Assembly (NCBI GenBank): GCA_965279095.1
Contig: CBDIHH010000007.1
Coordinates: forward strand, 310,001-374,000
Direction: 5' to 3'
Source: CBDIHH01 sp965279095
GTDB taxonomy: Bacteria > Pseudomonadota > Alphaproteobacteria > Caulobacterales > Caulobacteraceae
DNA: 64,000 bases
In this document: in pieces, positions 16,458-25,431 of the stretch
Numbering within the stretch: the first letter of the stretch is position 1
Layout of the letters: each line of letters begins with the position of its first letter
Notes under the pieces: generated by a model
What the model saw: only the letters and a program-made list of their open reading frames with translations
Told to the model about the DNA's origin: nothing
Database searches by the model: none
Made by a program: the position numbers and the translations under genes

Positions 16458-17054
16458 TCAGACCGGCACGTCGAAGCGTCGGTTCAGCCGGATCACCACG
16501 TCGGACGGCACGGCGAGCCGGTGCGCCAGATAGTTGAGGTAGGCGCGGTTGGCCGCCTTGCCCTGCTTGGCGACGGCCAGGGACACCGCATAGAAGCGAA
16601 CGGCGATTTGCGGGGTCGTCACCTCGCGGGCCAGCCCTTCCAGGGACGGGGGCGCCTCCAACTCATACAGGAGGGCGTCACGGGCCTCGGGGTCCAGCGC
16701 TGTGGTCTCGAGGGCGGTGCGGATGCGGACCCTTTCACGCGCATCCAACCGACCGTCGGCATGGGCGGCGGCCCCCATGGCCTGGATCAGCAGCCGGGCC
16801 GTGTCCGGGTCCAGGTCCTGCAGGTCCGCCGGATCGCCCACCAGCGCCTGCGACCGCTCGCGCAGGCGCAATTCCAGCACCTTGCGCGCGAGAACGGCGC
16901 GCTGCGCCGCCCGCCGCTCCCCCGCCGCCGGGGCGGCCGAAGCCGCTTCGGCCCCGGCGATGACGCCGAGGGCGTCGGCGGACAGCCGGTCGCGCGGCTG
17001 GCCAGCCAGCCGCCGCCACCAGCGGGTCTTCGTCCGCGCCTCGGTCAATGCCAT
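16458..17054 (-). CDS. TerB-like / DUF533 domain protein
   Basis: This 198-residue protein carries a C-terminal TerB-like helical domain of the DUF533 (YebE) group: LLIQAMGAAAHADGRLDARERVRIRTAL followed by VRFYAVSLAVAKQGKAANRAYLNYLAHRLAVP. The N-terminal 70 residues are charged and probably disordered. No signal peptide is visible. The start at 17054 has an AGGAGG ribosome site 7-8 bases upstream; the longer frame to 17102 lacks one. It is convergent with the CBS gene and divergent from the SLC13 permease gene. Function is unknown; TerB-like domains bind metal or mediate envelope contacts in other proteins. Confidence 0.8.
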   Translation of the reverse strand: MALTEARTKTRWWRRLAGQPRDRLSADALGVIAGAEAASAAPAAGERRAAQRAVLARKVLELRLRERSQALVGDPADLQDLDPDTARLLIQAMGAAAHADGRLDARERVRIRTALETTALDPEARDALLYELEAPPSLEGLAREVTTPQIAVRFYAVSLAVAKQGKAANRAYLNYLAHRLAVPSDVVIRLNRRFDVPV

Positions 17055-17158
17055 GCAGCAGCCTCCTTGGCGTGATCGCCCGGCCACCTCGGAACGCGCC
17101 ATCGGCGGCCGCGTTCGCCGTAGACGTCGCCGAACCGCGGCGCGGGGGCGATTCAGGC

Positions 17159-18925
17159 ATGACCGCGGACCAGGGGCTGGCCTTCGGGTTGATCGGGGCG
17201 GTCGTGGCCATGCTGGTGTGGGACCGGCTGCGTTACGACGTGGTCGCGATCCTGGCGTTGCTGGCGGCGGTGTTCCTCGGCCTTGTGCCCGCGGAGAAGG
17301 CCTTCGCCGGGTTTGCCGACGAGATTGTCATCATTATCGGCTCGGCCCTCGTGGTCAGCGCGGGCGTGGCCCGATCCGGCGTCGTCGACGCCCTGGTCCG
17401 CCCGATGGCCTCGCGACTGCAGACCCCCGGCCGGCAGATCGCCTTCCTGGGCGGCACGGTGGCGGTGATGTCGGCCCTGATGAAGAACATCGGGGCGCTG
17501 GCCATCTTCATGCCCGTGGCGGCCCAGCTCGCCCGCCGCCACCGGTCGAGCTCCCACTTCGTACTGATGCCCATGGCCTTCGCGTCCCTGCTCGGCGGCA
17601 CCATGACCCTGATCGGCACCTCGCCCAACATCATCGTCTCACGGGTCCGCGAGGAGACGGTGGGCGACCCCTTCGCCATGTTCGACTACCTTCCCGTGGG
17701 CGCCGGGCTGACCGCAGCGGGAATGGTCTTCCTGGTGTTCGGCTGGCGGCTCCTGCCCCGTGAGCGCGCCGGGGCGCGGCCGCCGGAGGAGACCTTCGCG
17801 GTGGACGACTACGGCAGCGAGATGCGCCTGCCGCCCGCGTCGCCCTTCGTCGGCAGGACCGTGGCGCAGCTGGAGGCCCTGGCGGAGGGCGAGGTGCGGG
17901 TGACAGGCCTGGTGCGCGAGCGCTTCCGCAAACTGACGCCCGACGCGGACGCCCTGCTGGAGGCGGACGACATCGTCGTCCTGCGCGGCGACGCCCCGGC
18001 CCTGCAGAAGCTGATCCGCAGCGCCGCCCTGGAGCCCCTGGGCGCCCCCGGCCAGACCGAGCCGGCGGGCCTGACGGTGGCCGAGGCCGTGGTGCTGGCG
18101 GGCTCGCCCCTGGTCGGCCAGACCGCCCGGCGCATCGGCCTTCGCAGCCGCCTCGACCTCAGCCTCATCGCCGTCAGCCGCCGCGACGGCGAGACCGCCC
18201 GCCAGCGCCTGCATCACCAGCCGATCCAGCAGGGGGACCTGCTGCTGCTGCAGACGCCTGTCGCTCGCTACCCCGACGCCCTGCGCGAGGCCGGCCTGCT
18301 GCCGCTGGCCGAGCGGAACCTGCAGATCGGTCGGCGCCGTCCCGGTTGGGTCCCCGTGGCGATCGTGGCCGTGACCATGGTCGTCCTGGCGCTTCAATGG
18401 ATGCCGGTGGCCATCACCTTCCTGTGCGCCGCCACGGCCATGGTCGTGTCCGGCGTGCTCAAGCCGCAGGAGGCGCAGCAGGCCATCGAATGGCCGATCC
18501 TGATCCTGGTGGGCGCCCTGATCCCCGTCAGCGGGACCCTGCAGTCCACCGGCGCGACGGACGTCGCCGCGACCTGGCTGGCCGGAGCCGCGCACGGCCT
18601 GCCGCCCTATGCCTGCATCACCCTGGTGATCGCCGCCGCCATGGCGGTGACGCCGTTCCTGAACAACGCCGCCACGGTGCTGGTGATGGCGCCGATCGGC
18701 GCGGGGGTCGCCGACCAGCTGCACCTCAATCCGGACGCCTTTTTGATGGCGGTGGCGGTGGGGGCGGCCAGTGACTTCCTCACCCCCATCGGCCACCAGT
18801 GCAACACCCTGGTGATGGCGCCCGGGGGCTACCGCTTTGCCGACTATCCGCGCCTGGGGGCGCCCCTGTCCCTACTGATCCTGGTCCTGGGGACGTTTCT
18901 GATCGTCCGCGTCTGGCCCCTGTGA
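17159..18925 (+). CDS. SLC13/DASS-type permease with two TrkA-C domains
   Basis: This 588-residue membrane protein has two halves of transmembrane helices (about 1-195 and 400-588) flanking a cytosolic insert with two RCK_C/TrkA-C domains (about 205-380; VTGLVRERFRKLTPD, LEADDIVVLRGD; LSLIAVSRRDGE, GDLLLLQTP). Each membrane half carries a reentrant SNT-like motif: GTSPNIIVS and NNAATVLVMAP. This layout is that of SAC1/citrate-sulfate type permeases of the ArsB/NhaD fold. The substrate may be sulfate, a dicarboxylate or another anion; sequence alone does not decide. The ATG at 17159 starts a conserved first helix. The last 54 bp overlap the convergent mscS-type gene. Confidence 0.87.
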   Translation: MTADQGLAFGLIGAVVAMLVWDRLRYDVVAILALLAAVFLGLVPAEKAFAGFADEIVIIIGSALVVSAGVARSGVVDALVRPMASRLQTPGRQIAFLGGTVAVMSALMKNIGALAIFMPVAAQLARRHRSSSHFVLMPMAFASLLGGTMTLIGTSPNIIVSRVREETVGDPFAMFDYLPVGAGLTAAGMVFLVFGWRLLPRERAGARPPEETFAVDDYGSEMRLPPASPFVGRTVAQLEALAEGEVRVTGLVRERFRKLTPDADALLEADDIVVLRGDAPALQKLIRSAALEPLGAPGQTEPAGLTVAEAVVLAGSPLVGQTARRIGLRSRLDLSLIAVSRRDGETARQRLHHQPIQQGDLLLLQTPVARYPDALREAGLLPLAERNLQIGRRRPGWVPVAIVAVTMVVLALQWMPVAITFLCAATAMVVSGVLKPQEAQQAIEWPILILVGALIPVSGTLQSTGATDVAATWLAGAAHGLPPYACITLVIAAAMAVTPFLNNAATVLVMAPIGAGVADQLHLNPDAFLMAVAVGAASDFLTPIGHQCNTLVMAPGGYRFADYPRLGAPLSLLILVLGTFLIVRVWPL

Positions 18926-19927
18926 GGCGCCCTGCCCCGGCGGCGGCTCAGCGAGGTCGCGCTGGATCGCGGCGTTGAGATCCTCGACAGCGTCGTTCTG
19001 GGCCGGCGCGGTGGTGACCGGAGCCCGCGCATGCCGGTCGTCGAGCTTGAGCGCGCTCAGGGCCTCCTCCTTCTCCAGGCTGAACAGGCTGCGCAGGCGC
19101 AGGTCCATCTGCGGCACGGGCATCTCGATCCCGTGCTTGCACAGGGCCTCCTCGATGGCCCAATTGTAGGCAGCCTGCACGGCGGCGGGGCGCTTGACCG
19201 CCGACAGCTCCGGCCACACCAGCAGCTCGAAATTCAGCGACGACTCGCCGAAGCCCACCAACCACACCTGCGACTTGCGGTCGGCCGTGTCGGGGGTGGT
19301 GAAGGGCACGCTGCGGGCCGCCTCCAGCACCGCCTCGCGCACCAGGCTCTTGTTCGAGCCGTAGGCCACCTGGAAGGGGATGTGGATCCGCCGGGTCGCC
19401 CCCTTGTGGGTCCAGGTGGTGACCCGCTCCTCGATCAGCTTGGAGTTGGGCAGCAGGATGTCGACATTGTCGTTGTTGCGGATCCTCGTGGCGCGGGGGC
19501 CGACCTCCTTGACCTCGCCGCGGCCGCCGCCGTCCAGCTCGATATAGTCACCGACCTGCACCGAGCCCTCGAAGATCAGCACCAGGCCCGAGACGAACTC
19601 CTTGACCACCCCCTGCAACCCCAGGCCGACGCCGACGCCCAGCGCCCCGGCGAACACCGCCAGGGACGTCAGGTTGATGCCCAGCATGTTCACCCCGGCC
19701 ACCAGGCCGGCGATCACGAGCCCGTAGGTGGCCAGCTTCTCGACGATGTAGAGCGAGGCGCCGTTGCGCGCGCGCGCGCGGGCGCGCCTGAGCCCGTGGC
19801 CGACCACCCGGGCGAGGATCACCCCGACGGCGGCGACGACGAGGGCGGCCACCAGGCTGCCGATGGTCACCGGGGTGCGCCCGACCATGAACAGGGTGAA
19901 GCGGGTGACGCCGTCCAGTTCGCCCAT
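18872..19927 (-). CDS. Small-conductance mechanosensitive channel, MscS family
   Basis: This 351-residue protein has three hydrophobic segments (about 20-45, 62-85 and 88-115). The third is the glycine/alanine-rich pore helix with AVFAGALGVGVGLGLQGVVKEFVSG. It is followed by the beta domain (VQVGDYIELDGGGRGEVKEV, PNSKLIEERVTTWT) and a C-terminal mixed domain. It opens under membrane tension to release osmolytes. A disordered acidic tail (about 300-351) is unusual. The start at 19927 is the only one placing a helix at the N-terminus; the longer frame is noise. Its 3' end overlaps the SLC13 permease gene tail-to-tail by 54 bp. Confidence 0.92.
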   Translation of the reverse strand: MGELDGVTRFTLFMVGRTPVTIGSLVAALVVAAVGVILARVVGHGLRRARARARNGASLYIVEKLATYGLVIAGLVAGVNMLGINLTSLAVFAGALGVGVGLGLQGVVKEFVSGLVLIFEGSVQVGDYIELDGGGRGEVKEVGPRATRIRNNDNVDILLPNSKLIEERVTTWTHKGATRRIHIPFQVAYGSNKSLVREAVLEAARSVPFTTPDTADRKSQVWLVGFGESSLNFELLVWPELSAVKRPAAVQAAYNWAIEEALCKHGIEMPVPQMDLRLRSLFSLEKEEALSALKLDDRHARAPVTTAPAQNDAVEDLNAAIQRDLAEPPPGQGASQGPDADDQKRPQDQDQ

Positions 19928-20056
19928 GGCCCACTCCTGATCCTTCAGCGACAAAACCGTCGCGCGCGCCGGGTTCCCCGCAGCCCTGCCCTGCCTTGAC
20001 CATCGACGCAACGCCCGCTTTCGCGCTAGGCCAGGGGCGACAGCCAGGAGGGCCTG

Positions 20057-20818
20057 ATGACCGACCATGTGCGCAAGACCGTCGAAGCGGGGGTGATGAC
20101 CCTGACCCTGGCGCGGCCGGACAAGAAGAACGCCCTCACCGACGCCATGTATGGCGCCCTCGCCGACGCCCTGGCCGAGGCGGGGTCCGACGACGCAGTG
20201 CGGGTGGTGCTGTTCGCGGCGGAGGGCGACGCCTTCACCGCCGGCAACGACATCAACGACTTCATGGCCATCGCCGCCGGCGCCGTGCCGGTGACCGAGC
20301 GCAACGTGTTCCGTTTCCTGCATGCCCTGGCGGCGGCGGACAAGCCGCTGGTGGCGGCCGTCTCGGGCCTGGCGGTGGGCATCGGCCTGACAATGCTGCT
20401 GCATTGCGACCTGGTGTTCGTCGCCGATGACGCCCGGCTCTCGGCGCCCTTCGTCAACCTCGGCCTGTCGCCGGAGGCCGCGTCCAGCCTGCTGCTGCCC
20501 GGCCTGATCGGCCATCGCCGCGCCTTCGCCATGTTCGCCCTCGGCGAGCCGATCCTGGGCGCCCAGGCGGCCGCCCTCGGCATCGCCAATGCCGCGGTCC
20601 CCAGGGACGAGGTGCTGCTCAAGGCCCGCGCGGCGGCCGCCGCCCTGGCGTCGCGGGCGCCCGGCGCCCTGAAGGCCACCAAGCGGCTGATGCGCGAGGC
20701 CGAGGGCCTGCGCTCAACCCTGACGGCGGAGGGCGAGGTGTTCGCCGAACGGCTCCGAAGCGCAGAGGCCAAGGAGGCCTTCTCCGCCTTCCTCGAGCGC
20801 CGTCCGGCGGTGTTCTGA
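20057..20818 (+). CDS. Enoyl-CoA hydratase/isomerase family protein
   Basis: This 253-residue crotonase-fold enzyme has ARPDKKNALTDAMYGAL at the N-terminus, the oxyanion-hole segment AGNDINDFM, and AVSGLAVGIGLTMLLHCDL. In the second oxyanion and acid region it has NLGLSPEAASSLLLPGLIG. The usual catalytic glutamates are not both present (GIGLTML in place of GGGxEL), so it may be an isomerase or have a divergent activity and not be a standard hydratase. A good AGGAGG ribosome site precedes ATG 20057. It stands 64 bp before an aldolase-family gene on the same strand. Confidence 0.88.
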   Translation: MTDHVRKTVEAGVMTLTLARPDKKNALTDAMYGALADALAEAGSDDAVRVVLFAAEGDAFTAGNDINDFMAIAAGAVPVTERNVFRFLHALAAADKPLVAAVSGLAVGIGLTMLLHCDLVFVADDARLSAPFVNLGLSPEAASSLLLPGLIGHRRAFAMFALGEPILGAQAAALGIANAAVPRDEVLLKARAAAAALASRAPGALKATKRLMREAEGLRSTLTAEGEVFAERLRSAEAKEAFSAFLERRPAVF

Positions 20819-20881
20819 ACCCTTGACGCTGGGGCGCCGCGGCGCGACGGTTCGCCCGTCGCAGACGAGGATGGAACGCTC

Positions 20882-21646
20882 ATGGCGGAAGGCTCCGGCG
20901 AGGCTGGCCTGAAGGGCCGGGTCAGCGAGGCCGAATGGAAGGCGCGGGTCGATCTCGCCGCCCTCTATCGGTTGGTCGCCCTGCACGGGTGGGACGACAT
21001 GATCTTCACCCATATCTCCGCGCGCGTGCCGGGGCCCGAGCACCATTTCCTGATCAATCCGTTCGGGACCTTCTTCGCCGAGATGACCGCCTCGGCCCTG
21101 GTCAAGGTCGACCTGCAGGGCCAGGTGGTGGACGGTCGCGGCGGCATGATCAACCCGGCGGGCTTCACCATCCACGGCGCCATCCACGAGGCCCGCGAGG
21201 ACGCCCACTACGTCATCCACCTGCACACCGACCATGGGGTGGCCGTGTCGGCGCATCGCAGGGGCCTGCTGCCGGTGTCGCAGCACGCCCTGGTGGCCAT
21301 CCCGCAGCTCTCGTACCACGACTACGAGGGCATCGCCCTGAACATGGACGAGCGCGAGCGGCTGGTCGCGGACCTGGGCGACAAGACTTTGATGATGCTG
21401 CGCAACCACGGCACGCTCGCTGTCGGCCAGACGGCTGCGGACGCCTGGCTCGGCATCTTCTTTTTGGAGCGCGCCTGCGTGCAGCAGGTGCTGGCCCTGT
21501 CCGCCGGCGCCGACATCTGCATGGCCTCCGAAGAGTCCCAGGCGGTGGTCGCCCAGCAGACCGCCGGCGCGAACCGCGCCGCGCCCCTGGCCTGGCCGGG
21601 TCTGCTGCGGTCCCTCGACCGCGCCCTCCCCGGCTACGACGCCTAG
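20882..21646 (+). CDS. Class II aldolase/adducin family protein
   Basis: This 254-residue protein is of the class II aldolase/adducin fold. The metal-binding histidines sit in VIHLHTDHGVAVSA and MLRNHGTLAVG, preceded by FTHISARVPG and AGFTIHGAIHEAR. Family members include L-fuculose-phosphate aldolases, but many close relatives of this subgroup (with FLINPFGTFFAEMTASAL) have no assigned reaction. It is probably co-transcribed with the preceding crotonase gene. It is followed by a 440-bp block of repeats in which the same reading frame could run on past no stop only in other frames; the gene itself stops normally at 21646. Confidence 0.87.
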   Translation: MAEGSGEAGLKGRVSEAEWKARVDLAALYRLVALHGWDDMIFTHISARVPGPEHHFLINPFGTFFAEMTASALVKVDLQGQVVDGRGGMINPAGFTIHGAIHEAREDAHYVIHLHTDHGVAVSAHRRGLLPVSQHALVAIPQLSYHDYEGIALNMDERERLVADLGDKTLMMLRNHGTLAVGQTAADAWLGIFFLERACVQQVLALSAGADICMASEESQAVVAQQTAGANRAAPLAWPGLLRSLDRALPGYDA

Positions 21647-21655
21647 AGCCCCCTA

Positions 21656-22084
21656 TCCTCCCCCGCCCTTCGCGGGGGAGGGGGACCGCGAATCGGTGCA
21701 GGAGGCGCGGGACAGAGCGCAACGCTAGCCTCCCGCCCCCTCCGGCGCTCCGCGCCACCTCCCCCATCCTCTGCGGATGGGGGAGGAGAAGAGGCCCCTT
21801 ATCCTCCCCCGCTCTTTGCGGGGGAGGGGGACCGCGAAGCGGTGGAGGGGGAGTAGGGCAAGAGCGCGGCGCTAGCGGTTCGCCGCCTCCGGCGCTACGC
21901 GCCACCTCCCCCATCCTCTGCGGGATGGGGGAGGAGAAGAGGCCCCCTTATCCTCCCCCGCCCTTTCGCGGGGGAGGGGGACCGCGAAGCGGTGGAGGGG
22001 GCGCGAGACAGGGCGCGACGCTAGCGGTTCGCCCCCTCCGGCGCTCCGCGCCACCTCCCCCATCCTCTGCGGGATGGGGGAGGA
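21656..22084. repeat. Three tandem copies of a palindromic intergenic element
   Basis: Three units begin at about 21656, 21802 and 21951, giving periods of 146 and 149 bp. Each unit opens with a hairpin (TCCTCCCCCG..CGGGGGAGGG), continues with ACCGCGAAGCGGTGGAGGG, then the CTAGCGGTTCGCC and CTCCGGCGCTCCGCGCCACC blocks, and closes with a second hairpin (CCTCCCCCATCC..GGATGGGGGAGG). Copies 2 and 3 are more alike than copy 1. Long open frames run through the array on both strands but are composition artefacts. No gene lies in 21647-22094. Confidence 0.9.
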
Positions 22085-22094
22085 TAGGGCCGCC

Positions 22095-22721
22095 TTAGCG
22101 CGCGAAGCTGTAGGGGCCGCCGACCTCGAGGGCCTTGCGGTAGGCCGGGCGCGCCTGCATGCGGCCGATCCAGCCGGCCAGGTTCGGGCGGTCCCCCAGG
22201 GCGCCGTTGGCGCCGGCGACCTCGGCCACGAAGCTCATCTGGATGTCCGCGCCGGTCAGGCTGTCCCCGACGAAATAGTCGCGGTCCTCCAGGGCGCCGT
22301 CGATATAGGCGAGGTGGTTGGCGATCTCGCTGCCGATCCGGGGCTTGAGCGGCGCGGCGGCGTCGCCCAGGCGGCCGGTGTAGAGGGCCAGCATGAACGG
22401 CAGCATGGCGGATCCCTCGGCGAAATGCAGCCATTGCACGTAGCGGTCGTAGTCGGCGGTGGCCGGATCGGGCTGCAGTCGCCCGCCCCCGTGGCGGCGG
22501 ATCAGATAGTCGATGATCGCCCCGGACTCGATCACCGTCATGTCCCCGTCGGTGACCACCGGCGACTTGCCCAGGGGGTGGACGGCCTTCAGTTCCGGCG
22601 GCGCCAGCCGGGTCTGGGCGTCGCGCTGGTAGCGCTTCACCTCATAGGGAAGCTGAAGCTCCTCCAGCAGCCACAGGATGCGCTGTGAGCGCGAGTCGTT
22701 GAGGTGGTGGACGACGATCAT
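22095..22721 (-). CDS. Glutathione S-transferase family protein
   Basis: This 208-residue protein has the GST order: a thioredoxin-fold domain with LNDSRSQRILWLLEEL (the serine is the likely glutathione-activating residue) and the GKSPVVTDGDMTVIESGAIIDYLI glutathione-binding segment, then the helical domain ending PAYRKAL. It is last in the leftward run from the thiolase at 30699 and lies 17 bp after the nitronate monooxygenase gene. Role in acyl-CoA breakdown is unclear; detoxification of reactive intermediates is one possibility. Confidence 0.9.
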   Translation of the reverse strand: MIVVHHLNDSRSQRILWLLEELQLPYEVKRYQRDAQTRLAPPELKAVHPLGKSPVVTDGDMTVIESGAIIDYLIRRHGGGRLQPDPATADYDRYVQWLHFAEGSAMLPFMLALYTGRLGDAAAPLKPRIGSEIANHLAYIDGALEDRDYFVGDSLTGADIQMSFVAEVAGANGALGDRPNLAGWIGRMQARPAYRKALEVGGPYSFAR

Positions 22722-22738
22722 CGGGGGCTTCCTTGGGA

Positions 22739-23722
22739 TCAGGCGGGGGCGAGCGAGCGGTTCTGCGGCGCCCGGGCAGTCAGGTCGGCGTAGGCCTCGC
22801 GGTATTCACGTTCCAGCCGGTCCACCAGATCACCCGCGCCCACCACCGCCTTGACGGCGCCGATCCCCTGGCCGGAGCCCCAGATGTCGCGCCAGGCCTT
22901 GGCGTCGGTCGAGCCGAAGTTCATGGCCGAGGCGTCGCTCTGGGGCAGGTTAGCCGGGTCGAGCCCCGCGGCGATGATGGAGGCCTTGAGGTAGTTGCCG
23001 TGCACCCCGGTGAACAGGTTGGAATAGACGATGTCGTCGGCGAAGCCGTCGACGACGGCCTGTTTGTAGGCCTCCGGCGCGTTGGCCTCGGTGGTGGCGA
23101 TGAAGGCCGAGCCGATATAGGCGAGGTCCGCGCCGGCGGCCTGGGCGGCCAGGACCGAACGGCCGCTGGCGATGGCGCCCGACAGGGCGATCGGCCCGTC
23201 GAACCAGGCGCGCGCCTCCTGCACCAGGGCGAAGGGCGACTGCACCCCGGCGTGGCCGCCGGCCCCCGCCGCCACCAGGATCAGGCCGTCGGCGCCCTTC
23301 TCGATGGCCTTGTGCGCGAAACGGTCGTTGATGACGTCATGCAGGACCACGCCGCCGTAGGAATGCACGGCCTGGTTCACCTCCGGCCGGGCGCCCAAGG
23401 AGGTGATGACGATGGGCGCCTTCCACTTCACGCACATGGCCAGGTCGTGCTCGAGGCGCGCATTGGTGCCGTGGACGATCTGGTTGACCGCGAAGGGGGC
23501 GGCGGGCCGATCGGGGTTGTCGCGGTCCCAGGCGGCCAGCTCCTCGGTGATCCGGTGCAGCCATTCGTCGAGCAGGGATTCGGGCCGGGCGTTGAGCGCC
23601 GGGAAGGAGCCAACCACCCCCGCCTTGCACTGGGCGATGACCAGGTCCGGGTTGGAGATGATGAACAGGGGCGCGCCGATGACCGGCAGCCGCAGGGTCT
23701 GGAGGATAGGGGGCAGGGCCAT
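22739..23722 (-). CDS. Nitronate monooxygenase family FMN enzyme
   Basis: This 327-residue TIM-barrel flavoprotein has LRLPVIGAPLFIISNPDLV at the start, the catalytic-region GAGGHAGVQSPFALV with the conserved histidine, and phosphate-binding loops GAIASGRSVLAA and GADLAYIGSAF. Related enzymes oxidise nitronates such as propionate-3-nitronate, a toxic inhibitor of succinate dehydrogenase, though many homologues in fatty-acid operons have no known substrate. The gene lies 2 bp after etfA. Placement in a beta-oxidation operon next to ETF suggests a flavin-linked oxidation or reduction of an acyl derivative. Confidence 0.88.
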   Translation of the reverse strand: MALPPILQTLRLPVIGAPLFIISNPDLVIAQCKAGVVGSFPALNARPESLLDEWLHRITEELAAWDRDNPDRPAAPFAVNQIVHGTNARLEHDLAMCVKWKAPIVITSLGARPEVNQAVHSYGGVVLHDVINDRFAHKAIEKGADGLILVAAGAGGHAGVQSPFALVQEARAWFDGPIALSGAIASGRSVLAAQAAGADLAYIGSAFIATTEANAPEAYKQAVVDGFADDIVYSNLFTGVHGNYLKASIIAAGLDPANLPQSDASAMNFGSTDAKAWRDIWGSGQGIGAVKAVVGAGDLVDRLEREYREAYADLTARAPQNRSLAPA

Positions 23723-23724
23723 GG

Positions 23725-24669
23725 CTACTTCCCGCCGGCGTCGAGCGCCGCTTCCAGCTCCGGCACGATCGTCTTGTAGTCGCCGACCAGGCCGTAGTCG
23801 GCCACCTGGAAGATGGGGGCGTCGGGGTCCTTGTTGATGGCGACGATGACCTTTGAGTCCTTCATCCCCGCCAGGTGCTGGATGGCCCCGGAGATGCCGA
23901 TGGCGATGTAGAGGCTGGGCGCCACCACCTTGCCGGTCTGGCCCACCTGGAAGTCGTTGGGGGCGTAGCCGGCGTCCACCGCGGCGCGGGAGGCGCCGAT
24001 GGCCGCGCCCAGCCGGTCGGCCAGGGGCTCCAGCACCGCCTTGAACTCCTCCGCCGAGCCGAGCGCCCGGCCGCCCGAGACGATGATCTTGGCCGCGCCC
24101 GGCTCCGGCCGCGCGGACTTCACCGTCTCTTCCGACACGAACCGGCTCTTGCCCGCGTCGGAGCCCGCCTCGATGGTCTTGACGCCGGCCGAGCCGCCTT
24201 CGGCGGCGGCGGCGAAGGCGGTGGGGCGCACGGTGATCACCAGCTTGGGATCGGAGGACTTCACCGTCTCCAGGGCGTTGCCGGCGTAGATCGGCCGGGT
24301 GAAGGTGTGGCCGTCGATCACCGCGACGATGTCGCTGATCGGCGCGATGTCGAGCCTGGCGGCGATGCGCGGGGCCACGTTCTTGCCCGCCGAGGTGGCG
24401 GGGGTGAGCAGGGCGTCATAGTCGGCCATCAGGGGCAGGACGGCGGCCTCGACGGCTTCGGCGACCATGGCCCCAAGCGCCGGGCTCTGGGCCAAGAGCA
24501 CCTGGCGCACCCCGGTGATCTTGGCGGCCGCATCGGCGGCGGCCTGGGCGGCCTCGCCCAGCACCAGGATGTCCACCTCGGGCGAGATCGCAAGCGCCGC
24601 GGTGACGGTCTTGTGGGTGGTGTCGCGGACCGACGTGTTGTCGTGGTCGGCGATGACGAGCACGGCCAT
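23725..24669 (-). CDS. etfA: Electron transfer flavoprotein alpha subunit
   Basis: This 314-residue subunit starts [18 protein letters not shown] and has the FAD-binding C-terminal domain: [59 protein letters not shown] (key residues R, Q, T, S and H contact FAD). It takes electrons from acyl-CoA dehydrogenases and passes them to ETF-ubiquinone oxidoreductase. It overlaps etfB by one base. A functional acyl-CoA dehydrogenase gene sits directly upstream of etfB. Confidence 0.96.
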   Translation of the reverse strand: MAVLVIADHDNTSVRDTTHKTVTAALAISPEVDILVLGEAAQAAADAAAKITGVRQVLLAQSPALGAMVAEAVEAAVLPLMADYDALLTPATSAGKNVAPRIAARLDIAPISDIVAVIDGHTFTRPIYAGNALETVKSSDPKLVITVRPTAFAAAAEGGSAGVKTIEAGSDAGKSRFVSEETVKSARPEPGAAKIIVSGGRALGSAEEFKAVLEPLADRLGAAIGASRAAVDAGYAPNDFQVGQTGKVVAPSLYIAIGISGAIQHLAGMKDSKVIVAINKDPDAPIFQVADYGLVGDYKTIVPELEAALDAGGK

Positions 24670-25418
24670 CAGAGCACTCCTGCTTCGTTCTTCAGACGCA
24701 TCACCAGATCACCCGCGCTGTCGACCTTGATCCCCGCCGCTCGGCGCGCGGGCTCAGCCACCTTGAGCACGCTGAGGCGCGGGGCGATGTCGACGCCGTA
24801 GCTGGCCGCCTCGCGGGTGTCCAAGGGCTTCTTCCTAGCCTTCATGATGTTGGGCAGGGACGCATAGCGCGGCTCGATCAGGCGCAGGTCCACGGTGATG
24901 ATCGCCGGCAGGGCGACCTCGATGGTCTGCAGCCCCCCGTCCACCTCGCGGGTCACCACCGCCTTGTCCGCGGAGACCTCCACCTGCGAGGCGAAGGTCG
25001 CCTGCGGCCAGTCCAGCAGGGCCGCCAGCATCTGGCCCACCGCATTATTGTCGCCGTCGATGGCCTGCTTGCCCAGGATCACCAGGCCCGGCTGCTCCTC
25101 CTCGACGATCGCCTTCAGCAGCTTGGCCACCGCCAGGGGCTCCAGATCCTGGTCCGTCTGCACCAGCAGCGCCCGGTCCGCCCCCATGGCCAGGGCCGTC
25201 CTCAGGGTGTCCTGCGCCTGCGCCACGCCGATCGACACCGCTACGACCTCACCGGCCGTCCCCGCCTCCTTCAGACGCACCGCCGCCTCCGTGGCGATCT
25301 CGTCAAACGGGTTCATCGACATCTTCACGTTCGACAGGTCCACCCCCGTCCCGTCCGCCTTCACGCGAACCTTCACATTGTAGTCAAGCACACGCTTGAC
25401 GGGGACGAGGATCTTCAT
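24669..25418 (-). CDS. etfB: Electron transfer flavoprotein beta subunit
   Basis: This 249-residue subunit begins [20 protein letters not shown] and contains [34 protein letters not shown] and the ETF-beta signature region [30 protein letters not shown]. It binds AMP and forms the heterodimer with EtfA. It lies 13 bp after the acyl-CoA dehydrogenase gene and its stop overlaps the etfA start (TGATG). Confidence 0.96.
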   Translation of the reverse strand: MKILVPVKRVLDYNVKVRVKADGTGVDLSNVKMSMNPFDEIATEAAVRLKEAGTAGEVVAVSIGVAQAQDTLRTALAMGADRALLVQTDQDLEPLAVAKLLKAIVEEEQPGLVILGKQAIDGDNNAVGQMLAALLDWPQATFASQVEVSADKAVVTREVDGGLQTIEVALPAIITVDLRLIEPRYASLPNIMKARKKPLDTREAASYGVDIAPRLSVLKVAEPARRAAGIKVDSAGDLVMRLKNEAGVL

Positions 25419-25431
25419 GGGGTTTTCCTTG

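Noticed and set aside
21656..22084. CRISPR-like array
   Set aside because: Units are about 146-149 bp and fully repeated with only short joints, not short repeats with unique spacers; no cas genes.
20935..22098. A 387-codon open frame running through the aldolase gene and the tandem repeats
   Set aside because: It is a frame shadow of the aldolase and then reads the repeat array three times; not a protein.
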